Source: Comamonas sp. 26 (lineage in GTDB: Bacteria; Pseudomonadota; Gammaproteobacteria; Burkholderiales; Burkholderiaceae_C). From it: a stretch of DNA of 64,000 bases. The DNA lies in NCBI RefSeq assembly GCF_002754475.1, contig NZ_PEFL01000001.1:1798001-1862000 (forward strand). The letters run 5' to 3'. Each line of letters begins with the position of its first letter. The first letter of the stretch is position 1. The position numbers were made by a program, and so were the translations under genes. The notes beneath the pieces are model-generated. The model saw only the letters and a program-made list of their open reading frames with translations, was not told the origin of the DNA and did not search any database. This document shows positions 37,061 to 45,245 of the stretch, in pieces.

Positions 37061-38950
37061 ATGAATTTTGACCCGAGCTGGGGCCAAGCAGGCCAATCTA
37101 TTCAACAATTCTGGCAGGAGCAGTGGGGCAAAAGCCTCCAGACGCTTCAGCAATTGCAGGCAAGCGCCCCTTCAGGCTTGGCCAGCATGCCTGGTCTGGG
37201 TGGCACCCCCCAATCATGGGGCGGGATGATGGAAGCGCTGAAATCTGCCATGCCGCAAATGGCGGGGGCTGTCGGCCAGTCCGTGCAGTTTGATGCACCC
37301 AAGCTGCAAGGCTTGCAGCAGGAATATGTCAAAGCCTTTCAGTCTTTGAGCGACGCGCAGACGATTCAGGCCATGCTGGCCAAAGACAAGCGCTTTTCCA
37401 AGCCCGAGTGGAGCGCTAACCCCGTGGCCGCCATGGCCGCGGCCAACTATCTGCTGGGCAGCCGCATGCTGACAGGCATGGCCGAAGCCGTGCAGGGCGA
37501 CGATAAAACCCGCAGCCGCGTGCGCTTTGCTGTAGAACAATGGGTGGCCGCCATGGCACCCAGCAATTTTCTGGCGCTCAATGCGGATGCGCTGAACAAG
37601 ATTGTCGAAACCAAGGGTGAGAGTCTGGCGCAGGGCATTTCGAACCTGCTGGCTGACATGCGCCAAGGTCATGTCTCCATGACCGACGAGAGCCTGTTCA
37701 CCGTGGGCAAGAACGTGGCCACGACCGAAGGCGCAGTGGTGTTTGAGAACGAGTTGTTCCAGCTCATCGAATACAAGCCGCTGACGGCCAAGGTCTATGA
37801 AAAGCCGTTCTTGATGGTGCCGCCTTGCATCAACAAGTTCTACATTCTGGATCTGCAGCCTGACAACTCCCTCATTCGCTACGCAGTCAGCGAAGGGCAC
37901 CACACGTTTGTGGTCAGCTGGCGCAATCCCGACGAGAGCCTGAGCGGCGCGACTTGGGACGATTACATCGAAAACGGCGTCCTCAAGGCCGTGAGCACGG
38001 TGCAGGATATCTGCGCTGCGCGGCAAATCAATGTACTGGGCTTTTGCGTGGGTGGCACCATGCTGACCACGGCCATGGCGGTGCTGACAGCGCGCCATAA
38101 CCGTGAGCATGGTCAGCCTGCAGTCAAGCCCACTCGTAGCCGCAGTGCTGCGGCCAAGACCGCCAGCAAGACCACGGTCAAAACCGAGGTCACACCGTTC
38201 CCGGTGGCCAGCATGACGCTGCTGACCACGCTTCTGGACTTTAGCGACACCGGCATTCTCGATATCTTTATCGACGAAAACATGGTGCGCCTGCGCGAGA
38301 TGCAAATGGGCAAGGGCGGTTTGATGAAGGGCCAGGACATGGCTTCGACCTTCAGCTTTCTGCGCCCCAATGATCTGGTCTGGAACTATGTGGTGGGCAA
38401 CTATCTCAAGGGCGAGACACCGCCCCCGTTCGACCTGCTGTACTGGAATAGCGACTCGACCAATCTGCCCGGCCCGTTCTACGCCTGGTACCTGCGCAAC
38501 CTCTATCTGGAAAACAATCTGACCAAGTCCGGCGCGCTGACGGTGTGCGGCGAGACGGTGGATATCAGCGCGGTCAAGCTGCCGGTCTATGTCTATGGCT
38601 CGCGTGAAGACCATATCGTGCCGGTGAGCGCGGCCTATGCCTCGACCCAGGTGCTGGGCGGCGATCTGCGCTTTGTCATGGGGGCTTCGGGCCATATTGC
38701 TGGCGTTATCAATCCGCCCGCCAAGAACAAACGCAGCCACTGGCTGCGTGAGGATGGTGAATTTCCGGCCACGTTTGGCGACTGGATGAAGGGTGCGACG
38801 GAGTACCCCGGCAGTTGGTGGACGGACTGGAGCGCCTGGCTGGGCAGCCACGCAGGCAAGCAAGTCGCGGCCCCCAAGACTTATGGCCGTGCCAAGGACT
38901 ATGCCGCTATCGAAGATGCGCCAGGCCGCTACGTCCTGGCCAAAGTTTGA
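37061..38950 (+). CDS. phaC: Class I poly(3-hydroxyalkanoate) synthase PhaC
   Basis: A 629-residue polymerase joining (R)-3-hydroxyacyl-CoA into PHA at the granule surface. The lipase-like box GFCVGGT gives catalytic C329; D517 (SREDHIVP) and H545 (ASGHIAG) complete the triad. The Cys-Asp distance (188) is about 27 longer than in Ralstonia eutropha PhaC (319/480), while Asp-His is equal (28). The extra part is the Lys/Ala/Thr-rich stretch near residues 352-378 (KPTRSRSAAAKTASKTTVK). ATG 37061 follows GAGGA and suits the family N-terminus. First gene of the phaC-phaA-phaB cluster, 130 bp before phaA. Confidence 0.97.
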   Translation: MNFDPSWGQAGQSIQQFWQEQWGKSLQTLQQLQASAPSGLASMPGLGGTPQSWGGMMEALKSAMPQMAGAVGQSVQFDAPKLQGLQQEYVKAFQSLSDAQTIQAMLAKDKRFSKPEWSANPVAAMAAANYLLGSRMLTGMAEAVQGDDKTRSRVRFAVEQWVAAMAPSNFLALNADALNKIVETKGESLAQGISNLLADMRQGHVSMTDESLFTVGKNVATTEGAVVFENELFQLIEYKPLTAKVYEKPFLMVPPCINKFYILDLQPDNSLIRYAVSEGHHTFVVSWRNPDESLSGATWDDYIENGVLKAVSTVQDICAARQINVLGFCVGGTMLTTAMAVLTARHNREHGQPAVKPTRSRSAAAKTASKTTVKTEVTPFPVASMTLLTTLLDFSDTGILDIFIDENMVRLREMQMGKGGLMKGQDMASTFSFLRPNDLVWNYVVGNYLKGETPPPFDLLYWNSDSTNLPGPFYAWYLRNLYLENNLTKSGALTVCGETVDISAVKLPVYVYGSREDHIVPVSAAYASTQVLGGDLRFVMGASGHIAGVINPPAKNKRSHWLREDGEFPATFGDWMKGATEYPGSWWTDWSAWLGSHAGKQVAAPKTYGRAKDYAAIEDAPGRYVLAKV

Positions 38951-39080
38951 AGACGCTAAGGCTTCATGCCGCAGTGCTGCAATAGCACTGTGGTAGATAA
39001 GAGGATGCGGGTTTTGCGATGAACAAGATGCGGCCCGCAGCATGCATCACTTGTAAGAAACCTAGAAAGGTTCGTCAGCA

Positions 39081-40262
39081 ATGGAAGACATCGTTATCGT
39101 TTCCGCCGTGCGTACGGCGGTGGGCAAGTTTGGCGGCTCTTTGGCCAAGATTCCTGCGACCCAGCTGGGTGCAACCGTGATTACCGAAGCCCTGGCGCGC
39201 GCCAATGTGGGTAAGGATCAAGTGGGCGAAGTCATCATGGGCCAGGTACTCACGGCTGGCGTGGGTCAGAACCCCGCGCGTCAGGCCATGATGGCTGCTG
39301 GCATTTCCAAGGAAACTCCTGCGCTGACGATCAATGCCGTCTGCGGTTCTGGTCTGAAAGCCGTGATGCTGGCCGCGCAGGCTGTGGCTACGGGCGACAG
39401 TGAAATCGTGGTGGCCGGTGGTCAGGAAAACATGAGCCTGTCTCCCCACGCTGTGCCCGGTTCGCGTGATGGCCAGCGCATGGGCGATTGGAAGATGGTC
39501 GACACCATGATCGTGGACGGTCTGTGGGACGTTTACAACCAGTACCACATGGGCATTACCGCTGAAAACGTGGCCAAGGAAAAAAGCGTTAGCCGCGAGC
39601 AGCAAGATGCGCTGGCGCTGGCCAGCCAGCAAAAGGCAGCGGCTGCGCAAGATGCGGGCAAATTCAAGAGCGAAATCGTTCCCGTGGTGATTCCCCAGCG
39701 CAAGGGCGGTCCCGTAGTTTTTGATGCGGACGAATACATCAACCGCAAGACCAATGCCGATGTGTTGGCCACGCTGCGCCCCGCCTTCGACAAGGCCGGC
39801 TCGGTTACGGCAGGCAATGCATCCGGTCTGAACGACGGCGCTGCTGCGGTGGTGGTGATGACTGCTGCCAAGGCCAAGGCTCTGGGCCTGAAGCCTCTGG
39901 CCAAGATCGTTTCGTACGCCACCAGCGGCCTGGCTCCTGAAGTCATGGGCCTGGGCCCCATCTATGCCGCCCGCAAGGCGCTGGATCGCGCTGGCTGGAA
40001 GGCAGGCGATGTGGACCTGTTCGAACTGAACGAAGCTTTTGCTGCACAGGCCTGCGCCGTGAACAACGAGCTGGGTCTGGACAAGACCAAGGTCAACGTC
40101 AACGGCGGTGCCATCGCGATTGGTCACCCCATCGGTGCATCTGGCTGTCGCATTCTGGTGACTTTGCTGCATGAGATGCAGCGCAGTGGTGCCAAGAAGG
40201 GCTTGGCGGGTCTGTGCATTGGCGGCGGCATGGGCGTTGCCATGGCTGTTGAAGCCTGCTAA
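39081..40262 (+). CDS. phaA: Acetyl-CoA acetyltransferase (beta-ketothiolase) PhaA
   Basis: A 393-residue thiolase condensing two acetyl-CoA to acetoacetyl-CoA. The acyl-carrying cysteine is C88 in [11 protein letters not shown], and the catalytic His and Cys of the C-terminal half are in [12 protein letters not shown] and [32 protein letters not shown] and [13 protein letters not shown] are typical of biosynthetic PhaA/AtoB enzymes. Second gene of the PHA cluster. Just after its stop, two small hairpins without a T-run (40274-40291 and 40292-40310) precede a 245-bp gap to phaB, so phaB may also have its own promoter. Confidence 0.97.
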   Translation: MEDIVIVSAVRTAVGKFGGSLAKIPATQLGATVITEALARANVGKDQVGEVIMGQVLTAGVGQNPARQAMMAAGISKETPALTINAVCGSGLKAVMLAAQAVATGDSEIVVAGGQENMSLSPHAVPGSRDGQRMGDWKMVDTMIVDGLWDVYNQYHMGITAENVAKEKSVSREQQDALALASQQKAAAAQDAGKFKSEIVPVVIPQRKGGPVVFDADEYINRKTNADVLATLRPAFDKAGSVTAGNASGLNDGAAAVVVMTAAKAKALGLKPLAKIVSYATSGLAPEVMGLGPIYAARKALDRAGWKAGDVDLFELNEAFAAQACAVNNELGLDKTKVNVNGGAIAIGHPIGASGCRILVTLLHEMQRSGAKKGLAGLCIGGGMGVAMAVEAC

Positions 40263-40507
40263 ACCTGTTTGAGGCCACGCCAGCTGGCGTGGTCTGAGTT
40301 GCCCTCAGACGGCTGCTTCGTATCTACCTAAGGGAAGATCACGAGACAAAAATAGCTGTTGCGGGCGCAGTCGGACGAACCACGTTGCATACTGGAATGG
40401 CCAGAGTGCAGGGTGTGTGGCGTCCATAACGATAAACAAAAACTAAATAATGTTTGTCGTTAATAGTGATCGTGAAATAACCATTGATTGATTGACAGGA
40501 GAGATGA

Positions 40508-41245
40508 ATGGGTCAGAAAGTAGCGTACGTCACGGGTGGCATGGGCGGCATCGGGACCGCAATCTGCCAGCGTTTGCATAAAGACGGCTTCAAGGTCATC
40601 GCGGGCTGCGGCCCATCGCGTGATGCCGAGAAGTGGTTGAAAGAGCAAGCGGATTTGGGTTACACGTTTTATGCCTCGGTCGGCAACGTGGGGGACTGGG
40701 AGTCCACCGTTGAAGCCTTTGAAAAGACCAAGGCCGAGCATGGAAACATTGATGTGCTGGTGAACAACGCGGGCATTACACGTGACCGCATGTTCATCAA
40801 GATGACTCCAGACGACTGGAAGCAAGTCATTGAAACCAACCTGAACTCCATGTTCAACGTCACCAAGCAAGTGGTGGCAGACATGTCGGAAAAGGGCTGG
40901 GGTCGCATCATCAACATCAGCTCGGTCAATGGCGCCAAGGGCCAGGCCGGTCAGACCAACTACTCGGCAGCCAAGGCCGGCATGCATGGTTTCACCATGG
41001 CGCTGGCGCAAGAGCTGGCAACCAAGGGTGTGACAGTGAATACGGTCAGCCCTGGCTATATCGGTACCGACATGGTCAAGGCCATTCGCTCCGATGTGCT
41101 GGACAAGATCGTGTCGGGCGTGCCCGTCAAGCGTCTGGGTGAGCCTTCTGAAATCGCCTCGATCATTTCGTGGCTGGCTTCGGAAGAAGGTGGTTACTCC
41201 ACCGGCGCAGACTTCTCGGTCAACGGCGGCCTGCACATGCACTAA
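40508..41245 (+). CDS. phaB: Acetoacetyl-CoA reductase PhaB
   Basis: A 245-residue short-chain dehydrogenase reducing acetoacetyl-CoA to (R)-3-hydroxybutyryl-CoA with NADPH. The nucleotide fold is YVTGGMGGIGTAICQRL, then NNAGITRD, the catalytic Ser in INISSVNGAKGQAGQTNYSA and the YxxxK pair in NYSAAKAG. GPSRD after the second strand fits the NADPH-type PhaB. GGAG lies before ATG 40508. Last gene of the cluster, ended by a tetraloop terminator. Together with phaC and phaA it forms a complete polyhydroxybutyrate route; the depolymerase phaZ lies at 51848-53278. Confidence 0.97.
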   Translation: MGQKVAYVTGGMGGIGTAICQRLHKDGFKVIAGCGPSRDAEKWLKEQADLGYTFYASVGNVGDWESTVEAFEKTKAEHGNIDVLVNNAGITRDRMFIKMTPDDWKQVIETNLNSMFNVTKQVVADMSEKGWGRIINISSVNGAKGQAGQTNYSAAKAGMHGFTMALAQELATKGVTVNTVSPGYIGTDMVKAIRSDVLDKIVSGVPVKRLGEPSEIASIISWLASEEGGYSTGADFSVNGGLHMH

Positions 41246-41264
41246 GCCTTTCAGGCATCGAACA

Positions 41265-41286
41265 AAAAGGAGCTTCGGCTCCTTTT
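41265..41286 (+). terminator. Rho-independent terminator of phaB
   Basis: AAAAGGAGC and GCTCCTTTT form a 9-bp stem closed by a stable TTCG tetraloop, 19 bp after the phaB stop, with a T-rich tail. Confidence 0.9.
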
Positions 41287-41288
41287 CT

Positions 41289-41329
41289 TGTAGCTGCTTG
41301 CGCTTGTGATGTAAGTGCTAGAGGTCTAA
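41289..41329. repeat. Dispersed repeat copy after phaB
   Basis: TGTAGCTGCTTGCGCTTG, a short spacer and AAGTGCTAGAGGTCTAAAA match the family seen at 24902 and 51109. It stands directly behind the phaB terminator. Confidence 0.65.
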
Positions 41330-41365
41330 AAGACTCAAGTTTGGTAAATCAGACGCAGAAATGAC

Positions 41366-41396
41366 AAAACCCGCAGAAATGATTCTTGCGGGTTTT
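41366..41396. terminator. Bidirectional terminator between phaB and the micropeptide genes
   Basis: AAAACCCGCA at 41366-41375 and TGCGGGTTTT at 41387-41396 are exact complements around an 11-base loop, with T-run on either strand. It would stop minus-strand transcripts from the micropeptide cassettes about 130 bp after the second peptide. Confidence 0.8.
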
Positions 41397-41528
41397 GGCG
41401 GTTGTGCCACTTTGAAGTGGCTTGCAGAGCGGCAGTGAGGCTTGTGTTTCAGTGGCCTGTCAGTGCCGACTGCCTTGGCACCTGGCTGCAATAGTCAGCG
41501 CATATTGCGCCGTATTGCGGATGAGCGC

Positions 41529-41588
41529 TTAGCGCTTGCGATCGCGTTCGTCTTCGGGCCAGATGTTCATGATGTTGAGGATTTGCAT
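41529..41588 (-). CDS. Putative micropeptide 2 (19 residues, WPxDERDRKR type)
   Basis: ATG 41588 has AGGAG nine bases upstream and encodes MQILNIMNIWPEDERDRKR. The last ten residues share WP-x-DERDRKR with the 39-residue peptide encoded 95 bp upstream on the same strand, and the coding DNA shares 17 identical bases (GAACGCGATCGCAAGCG). A 13-base element GCTGTCAACCAGC lies 43 bases before the start, as in the other cassette. The shared C-terminus, ribosome site and upstream element argue that it is translated. I recognise no family; function unknown. Too short for standard gene finders. Confidence 0.55.
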   Translation of the reverse strand: MQILNIMNIWPEDERDRKR

Positions 41589-41631
41589 GGGAAAGTTCTC
41601 CTGTATGCCTGTACAACGCTTGAGAGATTCA

Positions 41632-41644
41632 GCTGGTTGACAGC
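41632..41644 (-). promoter_or_regulatory. Conserved element upstream of micropeptide 2
   Basis: Minus-strand GCTGTCAACCAGC, a small dyad (GCTG/CAGC), is identical to the element at 41844-41856 and lies at nearly the same distance (43 against 41 bases) from the following start codon. It could be a protein-binding site or an RNA hairpin in the leader. Confidence 0.45.
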
Positions 41645-41682
41645 TTTTGAAAATTTTTAAAATATTTTTATCGAGTCCGGAA

Positions 41683-41802
41683 TCACGCTGCGGCAGGGGC
41701 ACGCTTGCGATCGCGTTCATCCCAGGGCCAAGCCATCGAGGACATAGCTGCGGCAGCCTTTGTGGGCAGTGCTTGGGCGGTGTCGGTCACAGTGTTGGTC
41801 AT
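41683..41802 (-). CDS. Putative micropeptide 1 (39 residues, WPxDERDRKR type)
   Basis: ATG 41802 has AAAGGAG nine bases upstream, the best ribosome site in this region. The peptide starts MTNTVTDTAQALPTKAAAA and continues MSSMAWPWDERDRKRAPAAA before TGA. The core WPWDERDRKR is repeated as WPEDERDRKR in the next small frame, here with a five-residue Ala/Pro tail. The N-terminal half is Thr/Ala-rich with no clear signal peptide or membrane helix. It lies 190 bp downstream of the ABC-F gene on the same strand but behind a strong terminator, so it should have its own promoter. I do not recognise a family. Confidence 0.6.
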   Translation of the reverse strand: MTNTVTDTAQALPTKAAAAMSSMAWPWDERDRKRAPAAA

Positions 41803-41843
41803 TGCAGTTCACTCCTTTGAGTGTTCAACGTGTGGTTCTGACT

Positions 41844-41856
41844 GCTGGTTGACAGC
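41844..41856 (-). promoter_or_regulatory. Conserved element upstream of micropeptide 1
   Basis: Minus-strand GCTGTCAACCAGC, identical to the element at 41632-41644, 41 bases before the start codon. Between element and start both leaders also share CGTTG-x-ACA and the AGGAG site, so the two cassettes look like diverged duplicates. Confidence 0.45.
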
Positions 41857-41916
41857 AAGCTGAATTAATTAAGCAAGTAAATGAAACCCGCGTTTAGTGA
41901 TGTTTTTTGAGAACTC

Positions 41917-41965
41917 AAAAAAATAGCGGCCTTCCTATGACTGGCATAGGTTGGCCGCTATTTTT
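41917..41965 (-). terminator. Long bidirectional terminator of the ABC-F gene
   Basis: AAAAATAGCGGCC at 41919-41931 pairs with GGCCGCTATTTTT at 41953-41965, with an inner CCTATG/CATAGG arm. A/T runs flank both sides. It ends 27 bp after the ABC-F stop codon. Confidence 0.93.
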
Positions 41966-41992
41966 AGTACTACGGGCTAATGCTGAAGGCGC

Positions 41993-44047
41993 TTAGCAAA
42001 CTTCGGTAGTCAGCGCCTCGATTTGCTCCGACAGTTCAAGCCAGCGCTCTTCCAGCTGCTCGATTTCGCCATTCACATTGCTCAGCAGCTTGCCTGCTTC
42101 GACGATATCGCCAGCGGGCAGACCGGATGTGGCCAGCTTTTCTTCCAGCGTGTTGCGCTGGGTGTTGAGCTGAGGCAGTTTTTTGTCGATCTGCTCCAAC
42201 TCTTTCTTGAAAGGCTTGGTCTTGTCGGCCAGCTGCTGGCGCGCGGCGGCGGCCAGGCGGCGGGCTTCCTTGGGGTCAGCCATGGCGGCGGTTGCAGCAG
42301 CAGCGACGGCAATAGCTTCTACTTTAGGAGCTTCAACTGCTTGTACGACTTGCGCTACAGGCTCCGGAGCCTGAACTTCCGCAGGCTTTTCAGTGCGGGC
42401 ATTGTTCTCTGCCTGACGGGCTTCTTCGCGCAGGCGCTTGGATTCGTCCAGCAGGTAGCGCTGGTAGTCGTCCAGCGTGCCATCGAAGGGGCCCACAACG
42501 CCGCGGCCAACCATCCAGAAGTCTTCGCAGACCGAGCGCAGCAGCGAACGATCGTGCGATACCAGCATGACGGTGCCGTCAAAGTCGTTGATTGCCATCG
42601 CCAGCGCTTCGCGGGTGGCCAGGTCCAGGTGGTTGGTAGGTTCGTCAAGCAGCAGCAGGTTGGGGCGCTGCCAGACGATCATGGCCAGCACCAGGCGGGC
42701 TTTTTCGCCACCGCTCATGCTGCCCACGGCCTGTTTGACCATGTCGCCGCTGAAGTTGAAGGTGCCAAGCCAGGTGCGCAGATCTTGCTCGCGGCTGGCG
42801 GCAGGGGCTGCGGCGCCGAGTTCGCGGGCCAGACGGATCATGTGCTCCAGCGGATTTTCGCTGGGGCGCAGCACGTCCAGTTCTTGTTGGGCAAAATAGC
42901 CAATGTTCAGGCCCTTGCCTTCGGTGACTTCACCTGCCAGCTGCTTCATCTCGCGGGCAATGGTCTTGACCAAGGTCGACTTACCCTGACCGTTGGCGCC
43001 CAAGATACCGATACGCTGACCGGCCAGCACCGAGCGGTTGACGCCGCGCAGGATGGTGGTCTGGTTGCCTTCTTCATCGGTGTAGCCAAAAGAGGCATCG
43101 CTGATGGCCAGCATCGGGTTCGGCAAGCTCGCTGGCTCTTTGAACTCGAAGGTGAATTCGGCTTCGGCCAGCACAGGGCCGATCTTTTCCATGCGCTCGA
43201 GCTGCTTGACCCGGCTTTGTGCCTGTTTGGCTTTGCTGGCCTTGGCCTTGAAGCGGTCAATAAACTTCTGCAGGTGCGCCATCTTCTCTTGCTGTTTGGC
43301 AAAGCTGGCGGCCTGCAGCTCAAGCTGCTGGGCGCGCAGCTCTTCAAAGCGCGAGTAGTTGCCGCCGTAGCGGTTGATCTGGCCACCCTGAATTTGCAGG
43401 GTGACGTTGGTGATGGCGTCCAGGAACTCGCGGTCGTGGCTGATGACGATCATCGTGCCGCTGTAGCGCTTGAGCCAGGCTTCTAGCCAGACCAGAGCGT
43501 CCAAGTCCAAGTGGTTGGTAGGCTCGTCCAGCAGCAACAGGTCGCTTGGCGCCATGAGCGCGCGGGCCAGTTGCAGGCGCATGCGCCAGCCGCCCGAGAA
43601 GCTGTTGACGGGGTGGCTCAGCTCCGAGACCTTGAAACCCAGACCCAGAATCAGCGCTTGGGCGCGTGCTTCCGCATCATGGGCACCGGCATCGCCTAAG
43701 TCGATATAGGCCTGGGCGATTTCCATGCCGTCTTCAGAGGCTTCGGCTACGGCCAGCTTGGCGTTCAGCTCGGCCAGACGTGTGTCGCCATCCAGCACAA
43801 ACTGGGTAGCGGACTCGTCCGTCTCTGGCATGTGCTGGGCCACCTGGGCCATGCGCCATTGCGGAGGGATGAAGAAATCACCACCGTCTTCGCTGATGCT
43901 GCCGTTGAGCAGAGCAAACAGGCTGGACTTGCCCGCACCGTTACGGCCAACGAGGCCCACGGATTCTCCCGGGTTGATGGTGGTGCTAACCTGGTCGAGC
44001 AGGACTTTGGTGCCGCGGCGCAGCGTGATGTTCTTGAGGCTGATCAT
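41993..44047 (-). CDS. ABC-F family ATPase (YheS-like translation factor)
   Basis: A 684-residue cytosolic protein with two ABC domains and no membrane part. Domain 1 has GRNGAGKSSL, FSGGWRMRLQLARAL and LLLLDEPTNHLDLDAL; domain 2 has GANGQGKSTL, MSGGEKARLVLAMI and LLLLDEPTNHLDLATRE. The DEPTNHLD Walker B/D-loop defines ABC-F. The inter-domain linker (HLQKFIDRFKAKASKAKQAQ) would reach the ribosomal P-tRNA. A C-terminal Ala/Pro-rich spacer and coiled coil (residues 550-684) resemble YheS/Uup. Such factors rescue or adjust stalled ribosomes. The two micropeptide genes lie downstream on the same strand. Confidence 0.93.
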   Translation of the reverse strand: MISLKNITLRRGTKVLLDQVSTTINPGESVGLVGRNGAGKSSLFALLNGSISEDGGDFFIPPQWRMAQVAQHMPETDESATQFVLDGDTRLAELNAKLAVAEASEDGMEIAQAYIDLGDAGAHDAEARAQALILGLGFKVSELSHPVNSFSGGWRMRLQLARALMAPSDLLLLDEPTNHLDLDALVWLEAWLKRYSGTMIVISHDREFLDAITNVTLQIQGGQINRYGGNYSRFEELRAQQLELQAASFAKQQEKMAHLQKFIDRFKAKASKAKQAQSRVKQLERMEKIGPVLAEAEFTFEFKEPASLPNPMLAISDASFGYTDEEGNQTTILRGVNRSVLAGQRIGILGANGQGKSTLVKTIAREMKQLAGEVTEGKGLNIGYFAQQELDVLRPSENPLEHMIRLARELGAAAPAASREQDLRTWLGTFNFSGDMVKQAVGSMSGGEKARLVLAMIVWQRPNLLLLDEPTNHLDLATREALAMAINDFDGTVMLVSHDRSLLRSVCEDFWMVGRGVVGPFDGTLDDYQRYLLDESKRLREEARQAENNARTEKPAEVQAPEPVAQVVQAVEAPKVEAIAVAAAATAAMADPKEARRLAAAARQQLADKTKPFKKELEQIDKKLPQLNTQRNTLEEKLATSGLPAGDIVEAGKLLSNVNGEIEQLEERWLELSEQIEALTTEVC

Positions 44048-44277
44048 GACTGGTAGTGATTATCCCAGTGATTGGATGCCAGCCTGCGGCCCCGTGAAAT
44101 AGGCTGCCGTGATAAGGCAGTGTTCAGCCGTCGATTTCGCTGGTACAAAGCAAGCGATGGCGCGTAGCTCAAATTGTTATTCGCCTGTAATGTCGGTGAA
44201 ATCTGACGCAATAAAGGTGCTTGTCTTGGCAAGATCGCGTATCTTTTAGTCCGTTACAGCTCTGGGTTCAGCAACGA

Positions 44278-45120
44278 ATGCAGCAAAACGTGTCACATAC
44301 ACCAAAGACCGCCGCACATTGGCGCGTTGAGGACATAGACTTTTCGGCCATTGAGCGCACAGTCGTTGAGGGCAATGAAGATTTGTTCTTCCTGCTGACG
44401 AGTGCCTCGTTCATCGAAACAGGTTCAGATACCTATGCCGCTAATCTGGCTGAGCATTACGCGGCCTGGCCCGAGATTGCGGACTGGCTAAGCACGCAGT
44501 GGGAAGCCGAGGAATTGCAGCACGGCAGAGCCTTGCGGGCCTATGTAGAGGCGGTGTGGCCCGCATTCCCTTGGCAGCAGGCCTATGACAGCTTTTTTGC
44601 CGAGTATTCGCAGCTGTGCACCATGGAAGAGCTCTACCCCGATCAGCGGCTAGAACTGGTGGCGCGCTGCGTGGTTGAGACCAGCACTACGGCTTACTAC
44701 CATACGCTGCGCGATTTGAGTGACGAGCCGGTGCTGAGCCAGATGCTGGGTCATATTCGCAATGACGAGGTGAACCACTTCAAGCACTTCCTCAAGTTCT
44801 TCAAAGAGATGCAGGACGAATCCCCGGTGGGGCGCACCCGCATTGCCAAGGCGCTGTATGGACGGCTGAAGGAGCTGCGCGATAGCGATACGGAGATCGC
44901 GCTGCGCCATGTCTGGGCGCACAAGGGACCGTATTTTTCCGCTACGACGGTCCCCTTGGAAGAGATGGCGCAACGTATATACGAGCTGATCAGCAGCCGC
45001 CTGCCCGCGGATCTGGCGGTGCGAATGTTGCTCAAGCCCATGCTGCTGCCGCAGCGGGTGGAGGGTCTGATACGAACACCTATCTCTAAATTGGCGACGC
45101 GGGTGCTGGCGCACGGTTAA
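44278..45120 (+). CDS. Ferritin-like diiron protein, related to acyl-ACP desaturases
   Basis: A 280-residue helical protein. EGNEDLFFLLTSASFIETGS, WEAEELQHGRALRAY, VVETSTTAYYH and IRNDEVNHFKHFLKFF supply the Glu/His ligands expected of a four-helix diiron site; EELQHG resembles the EENRHG motif of stearoyl-ACP desaturases. It could be a desaturase, hydroxylase or oxidase; the substrate is not evident. A longer version starting TTG 44221 with AAAGG upstream is possible, but the codons there (TTA, CGA, GTA) are unlike the neighbours, so I use ATG 44278. Divergent from the ABC-F gene; followed by a terminator. Confidence 0.8.
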   Translation: MQQNVSHTPKTAAHWRVEDIDFSAIERTVVEGNEDLFFLLTSASFIETGSDTYAANLAEHYAAWPEIADWLSTQWEAEELQHGRALRAYVEAVWPAFPWQQAYDSFFAEYSQLCTMEELYPDQRLELVARCVVETSTTAYYHTLRDLSDEPVLSQMLGHIRNDEVNHFKHFLKFFKEMQDESPVGRTRIAKALYGRLKELRDSDTEIALRHVWAHKGPYFSATTVPLEEMAQRIYELISSRLPADLAVRMLLKPMLLPQRVEGLIRTPISKLATRVLAHG

Positions 45121-45163
45121 GTGCGCCAGGCAGTCATCAACGCGCCATCAATGCGCTACATGG

Positions 45164-45201
45164 AAAAAGGCCCGGAACTCTGGCGAGTCCGGGCCTTTTT
45201 T
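45164..45201 (+). terminator. Bidirectional rho-independent terminator
   Basis: AAAAAGGCCCGGA at 45164-45176 pairs with TCCGGGCCTTTTT at 45188-45200, with an inner CTC/GAG arm. It lies between the convergent ferritin-like and prmB genes and can serve both. Confidence 0.93.
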
Positions 45202-45210
45202 GTCTGATGC

Positions 45211-45245
45211 TGCTATTTTGATAGCTGCTTGCGCTTATTTTTATT
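45211..45245. repeat. Dispersed repeat half-copy at the 3' end of prmB
   Basis: TTTTGATAGCTGCTTGCGCT followed by TATTTTTATT is the left half of the repeat family. Its end overlaps the prmB stop codon. Confidence 0.65.

Noticed and set aside
38972..38990. CAGTGCT/AGCACTG hairpin between phaC and phaA considered as a regulatory RNA
   Set aside because: Only a 7-bp stem with no further conserved feature; could be chance or a processing site.
37214..39043. 609-residue minus-strand open frame opposite phaC
   Set aside because: It is a shadow of a high-GC gene; phaC has full family motifs and catalytic triad, the antisense frame has none.
40274..40310. Two hairpins after phaA considered as a terminator
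   Set aside because: No T-run follows either stem, so I mention them only under phaA and do not call a terminator.
42023..43486. 487-residue plus-strand frame opposite the ABC-F gene
   Set aside because: Antisense shadow, no motifs, while the minus-strand frame has two complete ABC domains.
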